From Ignelater luminosus (taxonomy: Eukaryota; Arthropoda; Insecta; Coleoptera; Elateridae), in assembly GCA_011009095.1 (NCBI GenBank), contig VTPC01005655.1:29630-93629 (forward strand): 64,000 nt of DNA, in the 5' to 3' direction. Both the position numbers and the translations under genes were made by a program. The notes beneath the pieces are model-generated. The model was not told the origin of the DNA, ran no database searches, and saw nothing but the letters and a program-made list of their open reading frames with translations. Within the stretch, counting starts at the first letter, position 1. Each line of letters begins with the position of its first letter. Below are positions 51,001-62,109 of the stretch, one piece after another.

Positions 51001-54000
51001 GCTAAAAATAAGACAGTGCATGAATACAAATTGGTCGAGTCTGGACCTATTATTCTGGAATAGAAAGTAATCAGATCATGACACTATTCTATTTATGTAA
51101 TGACCCATGATAATAATCTTTGAGAAATGAGAATGAGATCTATGGTTTTCTTGATGAAATTGATGAAATGTTTGCTACCAGTTATTATTAGGATGTTATG
51201 TTATGTTTAATGCAAGCTAACCTAAAAAATACAAATCAACATCAAGCATACTTTAAAAAGAATGCTTAAAGATAATACTAAAATTGAGAAGTATGAGAGG
51301 ATTAATGATAATAATCAATATTGAATTAGTTCTCCTTTCATCGCAGCACTTGTAGAACTAGAAAAGCACAATTTACATTCAAAACATCAAAAAAATGCCA
51401 AAAGAACGAAATTTAGCATGTATAGAAACTCAGAAAGTTGACCCAAATACTTAAAATAATAAGAATATTTACAAGTTTCGAGCCAAACTCTTTGAAATAT
51501 TAGGACAACCTTGTCTTCGAGTAACCTTGATCTAGATAAATATAAATTTATGATGTTATTGTAGTTTTGAAGCTATTAAAATTGAAGAAACCAATAAAAA
51601 TATAAAATACACACATGTATGAAACCTTGTAATTATTGTTATAGATCAAGTTCTATTTTCTAATGCAGCAGCCTTGAAAATCTGATTTTTTAAGGAACTA
51701 ATTTACATTTCCTGAATGATACTTTTTATAATTTTACCCCCTTTTGCGTTGATGAAAGGTTAATAATATTAATTAATTTTTATTGACTTGATGTATCATA
51801 TATCTAGGCACAACTAGAACTAGCTAATTAATGTGTCTATGCTATAAGTAGCGAATGGAATGAGTTAATAAAAATTTATTGGTGTGCCAATATTGCTACT
51901 ATGAGAATTAATTTAAAATTTTAATTGGAAATGGATTAGGTCAATGCACTCTAGTGTTTTTAACTGTTAACATAAAGAACTTGCACCTTTTTAAATAATT
52001 TATCTATCGTTTTTTCAAAATGTCCATATAAAGAATAAATGATAGGCGCATACTACATACATTCATATTATCGCCATTACAACACTGCTTGAATGGGATA
52101 ATTGGATTTTTTTGATTTCATAGATATAAATAGCATGACAGGAAGGAAGTTATTTAACTTTTCGTTCTCATTGCAAGGTTGTTCACTGAAATAATTTTGT
52201 TAATAGTTTCATACCATTTATTTAAATCGGATGCACATGTTCTATATATTTACTTTTATGTCTGGTTTGATCAACAGAAAAGCAATTTATGCTTCATGGA
52301 TTTTATTGTTCTTAAATACATTGAATGAATCAAATTATGGTGACTATTTTATACTATGTTGCACTGATGAAGTATGAATTGTTCATAATTGGAATTGACA
52401 TTTCCATAAACATTCCTATTGAAACCCAAATACAAACTTGAATCAAATCTCTAATAAGAAGTTTTTCTGAGTCACTTAAATTAACCATGTTTTATATGTC
52501 TTTTCATTTTATGCTATTAGCAGTACTAGAAAGAAAAAAAACAATTGTTCATTTTCCTTTTTGTGCATAGTTTAGCCTGGTATGTAGGTTTCGAACATTT
52601 TAAACCACATAAATTAACTCAGACGCCTCCTCTGTCATGAGTCTGCATTTTGCCACTTCATTTAGTAGCTATTGTCTTGCCAAATCTGTTTGAAAGTGAT
52701 CCAAAATTATAATATCCTTATGTAAGGACATTTTTAACAACTGCAACTAGACTTTCTTCTTTTTGGCATATTAGTCGATTAAAAGGAATTCCATTATAAA
52801 CTGTGCCAATTCTTATTTTTAAATTTTTTTAGTAAAAATTTACATTTTAGAATCATTCTTTCATCCTTACCAAATATGAAACCTTGAATTAACGTTAGAA
52901 AGAATAAGGTCAATAATCTATAGAATTTCAAAACAATTTTATTTTCTCGTTACCATTGAAGTTTAAGTATGCGAAACAAACGTTCTAGTTATTATACATA
53001 CCTTGATAAAACAATAATTAAAGATAAACTTCACTTGATAAATAGTTTCATGTTATGTTGTTTAAATGTGCTAATTGTATTTCTTTCGTTTTTGCAGCAG
53101 GCCCCTCAATTAATAACCACATACGACCAGAAAAACGGTGGTGTAAGAACAGACGTAATAATGACTAAGTAAGTACTATGTAACTCCATTTCTTCAATTA
53201 AACTTTCATTCATCAACACCATAACAACATTGTGGAAGGTATTTAAAATAATAATTTTACTAAATTGAGAAAAAAAATAATTTTTGTTAATTATTATAAT
53301 AATTTTTACTTTTTTTAGAAGTTCAAAATAATTTAGTCAAAATTATTCATTCGTCTTGGTGATTGGTCTGTTAATTCTTTATAATTTTGTTTTATTAAAT
53401 ATTTTCAACCATGTATATGTGCAGTACAAAGCAGAATAATTAGGGAGCTTTGTTTTCCGCTATGCCTAAATTTTTGGATTGACTTGTTTTTAACATTTTC
53501 TCGCTGCTCGATACGTTTGTAATGTTCCCTGAAGGTTTATTTATTTGCATAGATTAGATCTTAGATGACCCCATACTGAGGCTACAGATACAGTGAGTAT
53601 TTAGGGGCTGCTAATGCTGCATTTATACATGGTTGTTTCAAAGTGTTGTTGTGACTACATTTTGTAAGTCTTTCATAAAGCTTATTGGCAAATACTGGAG
53701 CTGCTACAAGTGCTGTTGCCGCCACTATTGCGCTGCCAATGCGATGCGCTTCAAGTGCGTTGCGCTGCAAGTGCTGAAGTGCTGCGGATATGCAAGGATG
53801 ATCGACGGTACATTAGTGTATTTACCTCTATGTGATTTCTTTCACCAAAACTACCTGTATACTTAAAAAAAGTACGTTTGAAACACACTGGATTCATTTT
53901 ACTTCTTGTTAAATCACTATAGCCTTCTTTTTATTTTTTATTCAACTTTTTTGTTGCTTCCATCTTCAGACCATAACATACACACACATACACACACATG

Positions 54001-55795
54001 AGAAAAAAGCACGTACCCATTTTATAGTATCATTAAAGTTATCTTACACGAATTTTAAAAAGAATAAACAAAATAAAAAGCTTAAAATGGGCGACGAATT
54101 TTTCTACATTTACATTTTTAACTCTTTAGTAGATAATCATAAACATAAACTAATATGTGTTCGTTTACAGTTATAAAAGTGATAAGAATGAAGTCCCAGT
54201 CACACTTGCCAACGGTTCGACCGTTCCACTAGTAGAAATACCTCCAAAAGATGAAGAAGCAGGCGAATATAATCCATTTGAACACAGAAAACTGAGTCAC
54301 CCTACATCGTAAGTAACTTTCATTTATTATTATCATTTTCTGTATCAAAAACCACAACATCTTGATTTTCGTGATTTCGAGGTAATATTTTGGTCATTGA
54401 CAAATTTTATATTAAATTAATGGCGTGAATTATTGCCAGTTTTTGACGTCAATATGACGTGTTCTTAAGATTAATTCTCATTGACTGAATGTGTCATTGT
54501 TTTTTCAGAGATTTGGACACTCTCATCCATCTACTTAAAGGAAGTTTAGGAAGTGGGATTCTTGCTATGCCATTAGCATTTGCTAATGCAGGACTGGGAT
54601 TTGGTTTATTTGCAACATTTGCCATAGGTGCAATATGCACATATTGTGTACACATCCTAGTGAGAAGTGCACATACATTGTGTGCAAGAAGAAGAGTTCC
54701 TTCATTAGGTTTTGCAGAAGTAGCCGAAGCTGCGTTCCTATCTGGTCCACAGTACCTTCATCAGTGGTCACAATTTGCAAAGGCCATGATTAATTTGTTC
54801 CTTGTAATAGACTTACTTGGCTGCTGCTGCGTGTACATAGTGTTTGTTTCGAAGAATATCAAGCAAGTCGTTGATTTCCACACAGAAAGTGATGTGGATC
54901 TAAGATTTTATATGGCTGCTTTGCTGCCATTATTAATACTTGTAAATCTCATAAGAAATCTCAAGTATCTAGCACCATTTTCCATGTTGGCAAATATTCT
55001 CATTGCGACTGGTATGGGGATAACGTTTTACTATATCTTCCTTGATTTGCCATCACCGTATGAACGTAGCATGATTGTTGATTGGACCAAATGGCCTATG
55101 TTCTTTGGTACTGCCATTTTTGCTTTAGAAGGAATTGGTGTAGTAATGCCTTTGGAAAATAACATGAAGACACCAACTCATTTCATTGGTTGCCCAGGTG
55201 TTTTGAATACTGGAATGTTCTTTGTTGTTCTATTGTATGCTTCTGTTGGATTCTTTGGATTTCTCAAATATGGACCTGACACCAAAGGCAGCATTAGTTT
55301 GAATCTTCCTGAAGAAGACATGTAAGTATTTCTTCAACTAGTTTATGATCTTGTTCCTTAATATTTTATTTTCATTACAGTTTGGCCCAGTGTGTAAAAA
55401 TAATGATTGCCGTAGCAATATTCTTTACCTACAGTCTACAATTTTATGTACCGATGGAAATTATCTGGAAGAATTTGAAACATCATTTTGGTGCTCGTAA
55501 ACTCGCAGTAGAATATATTGTGCGTATTGCAATAATAATTGGAACTGTAGTCATAGCCGTTGCTATTCCAAACCTGGGAGGTTTTATTTCCTTAGTAGGA
55601 GCTGTCTGTTTATCAACACTAGGTTTAATATTCCCAGCAATCATCGACCTTGTTACATTTTATGAAGATCCTGGTCTAGGCCGATTTAACTGGCGTTTAT
55701 GGAAAAACGCACTCTTGATTATCTTTGGATTAGTTGGATTTATCACAGGATCTTACGTTAGTATACAAGAAATAATCAATTCCGAAGAATCATAA
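45041..55795 (+). CDS. SLC36-type proton-coupled amino acid transporter-like protein (pathetic/CG1139 group), five exons
   Basis: Exons 45041-45085, 53098-53168, 54171-54308, 54509-55321 and 55381-55795 join with GT-AG introns in consistent phase to 1482 nt, a 493-residue protein. The N-terminus is hydrophilic and cytosolic-like up to YNPFEHRKLSHPTS (about 71-85). The transporter core then opens with KGSLGSGILAMPLAFANAG (95-113), the typical first membrane helix of the amino acid/auxin permease superfamily. About ten further hydrophobic helices follow, including FGTAIFALEGIGVVMPLENN, the signature region of SLC36, and a short hydrophilic tail ending NSEES. Family members use proton gradients to move small neutral amino acids across plasma or lysosomal membranes. 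Insect relatives such as Drosophila pathetic influence growth and TOR signalling. Length and topology are normal and there are no internal stops, so the gene looks functional. The substrate is not predictable from sequence. Confidence 0.93.
46363..46416. repeat. Short inverted repeat, CAGTGGCG ends (54 bp)
   Basis: It starts CAGTGGCGTGCG and ends TAATACGCCACTG, so the first nine bases are mirrored at the end. This is consistent with a very short MITE or a palindromic relic. Confidence 0.45.
47270..47370. repeat. Inverted repeat, CAGTGGCG ends (101 bp), MITE-like
   Basis: It starts CAGTGGCGTGCTAG and ends GTATGTACGCCACTG. The mirrored part extends outward to ATCAGTGGCGT / ACGCCACTGAT. The same terminal motif occurs at 14796 and 44193 and in the neighbouring 54-bp repeat, so it is a repeat family end. 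Confidence 0.5.
53098..53168 (+). CDS. Transporter exon 2 with tandem NAGNAG acceptor
   Basis: The exon encodes QAPQLITTYDQKNGG and ends ATG ACT AA before the donor GTAAGTAC. The acceptor reads TTTTTGCAGCAG, so splicing after the first or second CAG (exon start 53098 or 53101) adds or drops one Gln without changing frame. Confidence 0.85.
53985..54000. repeat. (CA)n-rich microsatellite in intron 2
   Basis: Short ACACACATACACACACAT tract within the second intron of the transporter gene. Confidence 0.7.
54171..54308 (+). CDS. Transporter exon 3
   Basis: It is preceded by TTCGTTTACAG and followed by GTAAGTAAC. It encodes the rest of the hydrophilic N-terminus (KSDKNEVPVTLANGS and EYNPFEHRKLSHPT), with split codons at both ends. 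Confidence 0.92.
54509..55321 (+). CDS. Transporter exon 4, main membrane domain
   Basis: The acceptor is TTTTTTCAG at 54508. The first codon is completed by exon 3 (TC plus A), giving SDLDTLIHLLKGSLGSG. The exon carries the first seven or so membrane helices and ends at GAAGAAGACAT before GTAAGTATT. Confidence 0.95.
55381..55795 (+). CDS. Transporter exon 5, C-terminal helices and stop
   Basis: It follows a 59-bp intron (55322-55380) ending TTTTCATTACAG. It encodes ILAQCVKIMIAVAIFFTYSL and the last helices, and ends with TAA at 55793-55795. Confidence 0.95.
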
Positions 55796-57470
55796 TCGTA
55801 GGTTGTTTCTTCATTTGATGAATAAATCATATGCATAACATCTAGTAGTTAAAAGAAATAAGCCCATGTAAACATGTGTAAATGTGAATCTCAATATTTA
55901 TATTCATCATTATGATCACATAATACACATACATAAGATAATATAAGTATTTTAACTAGCTTTGGGTGATAATTCTTCAGAGACAGAAATATAGTATTTA
56001 CTAAAACGCTCACCGTATATATAGGCTAAAGTTATATTTAGCTAAGTTAGATTTCCTGACTGCAAGTTCCATCTGTGATTTTCATACAGGTAGAACATAA
56101 AAAATATAGCGTAGTCTAAGAAAAAGTACATATATTTTCTGCCCGCTAGTTTAATTATTAGTAGACTAGGCTCAACTAGAGTGAGATATTCAACTACTTA
56201 TAGATTATACATCCTTCATCAAACATCAAGTAAACTATTTATTCTCATGTACTAATTTGTGCATGGTTTTAACTAAGTATTTATTCTTTTCTTATAATGT
56301 GATTTTTATAGTTATATTGTCTATTTAAAGAGAAATACATAGAAATGGATTAATAATTAGAAAATGTTTAAAGAAAGAACTTTAGTAATAGTATGAATTA
56401 GACTTAGCAGAGTCTTGGTATGACAGCTATGTATAACAGTATTTAGTTCCGGTGGAACTGTGACTTGGTGCCTTAAACGTAAACCCAGTGTACCTGCGGT
56501 ATCGAGAAGGAGTATGAGGTTATGATCACTATATTCGTGATCTAAGCCTGATTAGGTACAAGTACAGGGTAAGATTATTTTGTTAACACACAGGATTTCT
56601 ATATTTATTTATTTATTTATTTGTTTTTGTTTAGTTCATAATTAAGACTGATTTATGTCTGTGAACAAGAGTAATAATACGAATAATAAAATCTAAAAAA
56701 AAAGAAATACAGAATATTCAAAATAGTTTTCGGTTTCTGAAACAAATAAGCCAGTTCCTTCAGTAATATAATTTACTATTTTTGTTAAAAGAATAAAAAA
56801 TAATATCCTGTGTGTCTGATGTACTACATTGTTGAATTTTACCACCTAGCCATAAGTATTTATTTGGTATTTTTTATTTGATTATTTTTTTTAATACCTA
56901 CTATGTTTCAACACAATAGACCTAATAAATAATATTTGAAAAATATGTACTATATGTAAAAAAAAAGAAATATTTTTATAAAAACATTCTGTAATTCACG
57001 TGCCTAATGCGAAACAATATAATTAAATAAAAAAATTATTTTTTATACTGTTTTATACCTCTTTTGATACTGTTTTTATGTTTTCTAAAAAATACTTTAA
57101 AAAGATTATTTCTAATATATTTATTACATGTTAATTAATGAGTACGTGAATTGTGAAATGGCCAATAAAGAAAGAAAGATTATACAAACAAACCATAGCC
57201 ATAGTTCCGAAAAATTAAAGGTTTTTTGACTTGTTATACATGATATTAATAATATAAGAAAAGTTGTAATTTACAATACATTTAAAAATAAAAAACTGTT
57301 TTCAGAATGATGCGTTTTCTTTTTCAAAGTTGTTTTAAGAAGTATATATTTCAGAAGTTGTACTTGATAAAAAGCTAAAATATGACTTAAATCGTGTAAA
57401 TGTTGCATGATAATAGCACATAGGTTTAACATAAAACTTGACAATTTTTATTCCTCATTTTGTAAGCCTT
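55796..57470 (+). other. Transporter 3' UTR and downstream flank
   Basis: AATAAA signals occur at 55821-55826, near 56689 (AATAAAATC) and near 57022 and 57164, so alternative 3' ends are possible. At about 56603-56622 there is a run of overlapping ATTTA pentamers, an AU-rich element typical of unstable or regulated mRNAs. It would only matter if the distal sites are used. Confidence 0.45.
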
Positions 57471-58412
57471 AGGAATGACATCTACTGACTTTGGTGTACC
57501 TCAAGGAAGCATTTTAGGGCCATTATTGTTTATCTTATTTATTAATGGCATCCAAAAAGTTGTAGTCTTCAAGTTATCTTTTATATGTGGATGATATTAA
57601 ACTCTTTTTTTACTTTAAATTCAGTTAATAACTATCAAATGTTACAAAGGGATTTAGCCAATTTAACTGAATGGGCACACAACATTAAATTAATATCGAC
57701 AAATGTTTTTGTCTTACTGTTGCACTTTAATTATGACATTGAATCTGTTACCACCAGCCACACAATTTGCTTTAAGGACCTAGGTAGTTATATTGATTCT
57801 TCTTTTTCATTTGCATATCGCATTGACTACATAGTAGTGTCAAAAGCTTTTAAACAGTTAGGGTTTATTATCTGAAATTCACGCGCATTTAGTACTTTGT
57901 TAACTTTAAACACTTTATTAGTCAGATCTCATTTGGTACCATAATCTGGAATTCTATTTATAAATTGCACAAGCTAATCATTGAAAAAGTACAAAAAAGA
58001 TTTTGAAAGCATTGTTAGTACTATAAATTCAGTGTTAAATCTCTCACTACATACTTTAAACTGACACCTTTGCATAAACGTTGTCAAATTCATGCTCTCC
58101 TTTTTCTTTACAAATCAGTAAATTACTTAATAAATAGTTCAGACTTTCTTATATATTAAATTTCATTAATGAGATAAATATATAAATAATCTTGGCATGT
58201 TCTTTGTACACGGCAACATTTATTAATAAGAGGAATTATTTGGAATAACCTGTAGTTACCTCGGAGCTTCTCAGAGGTATGCATACACCTGTTTTCTCTT
58301 CACTGTTTTGTACTATTATTATTATTATTATTATTATATAGTTGTATTGTTTTTTCCTGTAATTGAGGTTTATACCTCATTGGAGTAATATACTACTTTA
58401 TTATTATTATAC
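57470..58412 (+). mobile_element. Decayed non-LTR retrotransposon, RT to 3' end
   Basis: GVPQGSILGPLLFILFINGI at 57493 is RT block 4, and LLYVDDIKLFF with the YVDD catalytic box lies at 57584-57595 in a different frame. ANLTEWAHNIKL, a DLGSYIDSSFSF-like GVxLD region near 57780, YIVVSKAFKQLGFII near 57830, IWNSIYKLHKLIIEKVQKRF near 57945-58005 and LTTYFKLTPLHKRCQIHALL near 58040-58105 follow in the normal order of Jockey/CR1-type RT C-termini. Stops and frameshifts are frequent. The 3' end runs into ATT repeats (58314-58338 and about 58398-58412), typical of a LINE tail. Nothing 5' of the RT is present. Confidence 0.82.
58314..58338. repeat. (ATT)n microsatellite at LINE tail
   Basis: About eight ATT units in the 3' region of the plus-strand LINE. 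Confidence 0.85.
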
Positions 58413-59300
58413 TTCTCACTAAAAGACCATGGCATATTTACCTAGGGAGCCTTCCAAAGTCTTTGATCCGTCTGTAAACCAGATCAGTTTATCAAATGAC
58501 ATTTGTTTAGTAGTGCTTCAAACTTCTCTCTTAATTGTTACTTGGAGGTTTCTATCTAAGTGTGTTACTAACATAGCACAATCTGATCTCATGTCGAAGA
58601 CAGAATTTCCTATCTTGGTCTGAGTCTGTAGTTCTCAGGTTTCCTGCGTTCTGGAGTTTGTTGTTCTTCTGGCTTCTTCTTGTATCACAAGATCTAGTGA
58701 AGGAAGATCCACCAGGATCTCCATTATAACTGTAAGAGTCGTTCTTATGGCTCCTGTTATTTCCAAACAAGCCTATCTTTGAGTCTTCAATAGTTTGATT
58801 TTGGTGTTTGCTGCGTTTTAGACCATCACTCCAAAACTGCGTATGTTATCGTTGGTTAAATCACCCTAATTTTTCCATATATTTGTTTTACCATCAATAA
58901 GGTGATAGAGAGCTTTTCTGCTAGTCTGGCAACGTGTTGGTTCTAGGTAAGTTTGAAGTCTAGGATCACTCCAAGAGACTTAACTTTCTTAATCATTATC
59001 AATTCTAGACCATATGAAGTTAGAGGACCTAATCCCTCTAACTCCCTTCTATTGGTGAAGGGTACTTTGCTGTTTCTTCGGGATTTATCGAGAGACCCTC
59101 GCTTGTCGCCCAGTCTGATACTATAGGGTTATTTGCACAATTTTCCCGATTGTAGCTGTGAATTTGCTCTGCGCTGTGATGGTTAAACTAGGGCCGCCTT
59201 AGAGTTTGATTTTCCCAAGGCTTCGCGCTTTCAATTATAGAGGTCGCGCGAATGGGACTTTTCATATTAGAATCCCGCAGCCCCCCTCTGGCAGGGTCTC

Positions 59301-59774
59301 TTAATTAGTTATTACGCCACTATGAACTTCCCACAGCAGTTTGTCGACAACCAGTTCCACAGTAAGGGAGATAGGACTACCCCTTACGAGCATCCGTCTG
59401 CTATATTGGCTGCATATTTTTTTCCTAATAAGATCGAGTATATTGTTCTGCCTCAATTCATCCGCAGCAGGTTTCCTCAAGTCCACGTTAGTATTAAAGA
59501 CCCCTTGTATGTCAAGAAAAGCTTCCAGTGCTACTTCCTTTCGATCTATTGTCTTTTCCTTGTGAAAGGCAGTTTCTGTTGAGACGCCTGTCTTATATGC
59601 ATATTGTTCCTTGTGTACGGACCTTTCAACCAACATGCCTTCTCTAATGTGCATATCTAGCAGTTTATCCAGCGTCTTAAGCATGAAGAGCTTGAGATTT
59701 ATTGGTTTTAGGAACTTTGCCAGTGTAAAAGATCTTCTTAGCTTAGGTGTAAACAAATAATAACGTGCCTCCAT
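59301..59774 (-). pseudogene. Reverse transcriptase core of the minus-strand LINE
   Basis: This is the longest remaining open piece (157 aa) of the element. It holds the RT finger and palm blocks up to the first catalytic block, AFLDIQGVFN. In active relatives this reads AFLDIEGAFDN, so the metal-binding Asp environment is altered. The region downstream with YADD is not open. Confidence 0.8.
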
Positions 59775-59822
59775 CTCGTTGGTATACAGCTAGGCTCGCT
59801 CTAAAGATTCTTACGAGTCTAC

Positions 59823-59832
59823 NNNNNNNNNN
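59823..59832. other. Assembly gap (10 N)
   Basis: Ten N bases inside the minus-strand LINE. The true length of missing sequence is unknown. Confidence 1.
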
Positions 59833-61129
59833 CTGATGGGATATCTATTGCCTGCTGTAGCATCACAGGAAGAATCTATCAGAACCTGTAAGGTTCAAAT
59901 GAGTTTATGACCCATTTGACCTTGTCATAGGAGATTACATTTTTTGAAACTATCGAATCTATTCTGGCTGCCCTGTTTGAAGATTCTGCCAGTTTTCATG
60001 TATGTATTCAATAATTGTTGCCTCAGAAAAGTAGACCTTTAGCAACTGCGTCATTATTTTATTTCCTGCTTTTTTATAGCCACCTGGAACTTCTAGATTT
60101 CTAACGACTTTGCAATTTTCTTTTGAAAGTATTCGTTAAAGTCTGGCGCTCGAGATAATACAATCTACTTCTACGCAGTGCCTCCTCCAGGTATCTCTTT
60201 TGCCTTTCTGATGGCCTTGTACGCAGTTAGTGCTTCCCTGTACTCGTTCCACATTTCTGTCATTTCTGCCCTATTATAAAGTTTTCATACTGTTTTTCTC
60301 TTTTTAGAAAGATCCTCATTCCACCAAACTCTGTTAGAGTATTTCTTTCTGTTTAAGAACAGTTTTCAGTGAAGATTGTCGTTACGGCAAGTTTAATCCC
60401 ATATCTGTTCTTATTGTTGTCATTCACTCTTTAAAGTTTCTAATTTAGATTTGTCTTAAAAAATTCTAATTTTGTCTTGTTGTAGTTTGGTTATATCAAA
60501 GAGGATGTGTCTGTATCCAAACAACTTTTCTTGTTAGTTCTTCAGTTTTTGATGAAACTACTAACATCGTGGTAGTAACTGCCTATAGCACGTAACACAG
60601 CTAAGTCTGCTACTAGTGTTTACCATGTCTAAGTTATTTGCTACTTTCTTATTTATGTTGGTGTTTCTCCAGGTCATGTGGTGTGCTTTGGCATCATATC
60701 ATATTAATCATATATATATATCATCAACCATCAACCTTGCATCTTGCTACCAGCTTTTCCATATCCTTTGGCAGAGGATTTTATTTTTCGTATGGAAAGT
60801 AGAGTGATTCAATCGTTAGATCCATTAGCCCTTTTCTATTCCAGGTCCCTGAAATATAGATCTGTTAACGTCAACATTTTAATTCCCTTATTTACAAGTA
60901 CCTATGCATGCTCTGATAGTTCCGTGCGTGTCACTATAAATTAGTTCACTACCTACCTAACTGAGACAGCTTACGTTTTCTTTGAAAGTCCATGGCTCCT
61001 GGTTGAGGGCAATGTCACAACCTTGTCTCATCACTTTGCATAGCATCAAAGTCGCTGCTCTGCTATGATGTAGGTTTATCAGTATTCAGTATTTTTCTCG
61101 ACCTTCAGGTTCTGGAAGGTTATCCTTCC

Positions 61130-61371
61130 TAATCTTCAAAAAGTTCTGAATATCGCCTTTTCAAGGACTTTAAAAGACTTTTGATCAATCTGACCCTATC
61201 ACCTTCTCTGCGGCTCATTAGGTGATAATGCATTGTAAGCACCAGTACTTTTGGTCTCTTTAGAAGGTCTTTTGAGTCGACCAGAATCAAACTTGATCCT
61301 TCCCAGAGAGAACACATTTTCGGGACTGTCTTCTCTAACCATTCCTTTGTTTCTTCATTTGCACAGTGCAT
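61130..61371 (-). pseudogene. LINE ORF1 (gag-like) fragment
   Basis: The 80-residue piece reads HCANEETKEWLEKTVPKMC, then SLWEGSSLILVDSKDLLKRP. Active Jockey-type ORF1 proteins have ADExTKxWLxxTxPxLxxWEGAxLKLxDxKDLPK at this place. ORF1 proteins bind the element RNA. The zinc-knuckle part is not visible. Confidence 0.65.
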
Positions 61372-61524
61372 CCAAAGAATTCTTGTAGCAAATTTAGCAC
61401 TGAGAAACTGTGGAGACGTCGTTCCCTCGAGGATAGTATCTACCTATTCTAGTATTTTGTTTTGAACCCGGTCTACTTGTTCCTGGCTCAGTTTTTGCTG
61501 AAAGTAATTTTTGTACTTTTTTAG

Positions 61525-62080
61525 TAGTTACTAATTGCAGAGGGGAATCTGCTAATCTTTCCATAGTGTTGATTTCCTCTTCTGTTTTAGGATTTTTTAA
61601 AACGCTAAAGAGTTTACCTTGAAATACAGTAGATATTAGTGTGCAATACAATATATAAAATATTGCAAGTACACGTAATGATCTTGACTTTGGTAAGATG
61701 TTGCAAGCGTTTCCTAATATTATAATGATGGTATCGAAGATGCATCTAACAATCAAATGCAAAAAAAAACTTGTGATTATTAAAATGAGTATAATTGCCA
61801 ACCAAAATGTCTATTTGAGTGTTGAAGCAATAATCTTGATATTAGAGATTCTCTCGGGTTTTGAATCAACCCACACTACAATATCACAAAAGAGATAGTG
61901 ACTAACGTCATAATTCTCATACAGTTATATTCTTTACTGCTCTCAGGACATTTGATTGCTCCCAAAGAAATTTTAACTGATCCTAAGAAAACTTTTGCCA
62001 TTGTTTGTAGATCTGAACCCAAGAATATTGTCAATGTCAAGGGTTTTCTGCAAATCTGCTTGTGGTGTAGCAAACACATT
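61525..62080 (-). pseudogene. Ionotropic-receptor-like fragment, broken and interrupted by a LINE
   Basis: Minus-strand translation gives VKISLGAIKCPESSKEYNC (about 61990-61930), like the VDISLGAIxC end of the S1 ligand-binding lobe. After a frameshift comes DIVVWVDSKPERISNIKII (about 61895-61838), then a TAG stop. AIILILIITSFFLHLIV follows (TM1, 61800-61745), then a pore-like ILGNACNILPKSRSLRVLA. AIFYILYCTLISTVFQGKLF (TM3) and SVLKNPKTEEEINTMERLAD end near 61535. This succession is that of the ligand-gated ion channel domain of divergent insect ionotropic receptors, chemosensory relatives of glutamate receptors. At residue ~91 of the open piece it passes straight into LINE ORF1-like sequence. 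The S2 lobe and the last helix are missing, so it is non-functional. Confidence 0.65.
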
Positions 62081-62109
62081 GAAAACTTGCCTAACCAACC
62101 ACTTTGAGA

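Larger units (their letters stand above)
45086..53097 (+). other. First intron of the transporter gene (8.0 kb)
   Basis: No recognisable exon lies inside. The minus-strand frame at 47923-48186 (87 aa) is unassigned. The intron holds two CAGTGGCGT inverted-repeat pairs (46363-46416 and 47270-47370). A small GC- and CpG-rich island at about 50045-50093 (GACGACACGACGTCGACGG core) could be an enhancer or alternative promoter. Confidence 0.6.
58430..61530 (-). mobile_element. Jockey-type LINE, all regions present in order but decayed
   Basis: Read on the minus strand, the 5' end (61530-61130) is ORF1-like, with CANEETKEWLEKTVPKMCS, LWEGSSLILVDSKDLLKRPK and a short basic stretch. The endonuclease follows (about 60850-60480) with DANAHHMTW-like codons (usual DANAHHxxWGS). 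Next is the linker WWNEDLSKKRKTV and EYREALTAYKAIRKAK (about 60310-60210). RT blocks run from 59774 downward: FLKPINLKLFMLKTLDKLLD, YAYKTGVSTETAFHKE, VALEAFLDIQGVFN and LLWEVHSGVI. A C-terminal part with WNQHVA- and YGKIRVI-like codons continues to about 58430. Stops and frameshifts occur throughout. A 10-base N gap lies inside. Confidence 0.85.

Noticed and set aside
54583..54780. Minus-strand frame opposite transporter exon 4
   Set aside because: It is a shadow of the real exon on the other strand.
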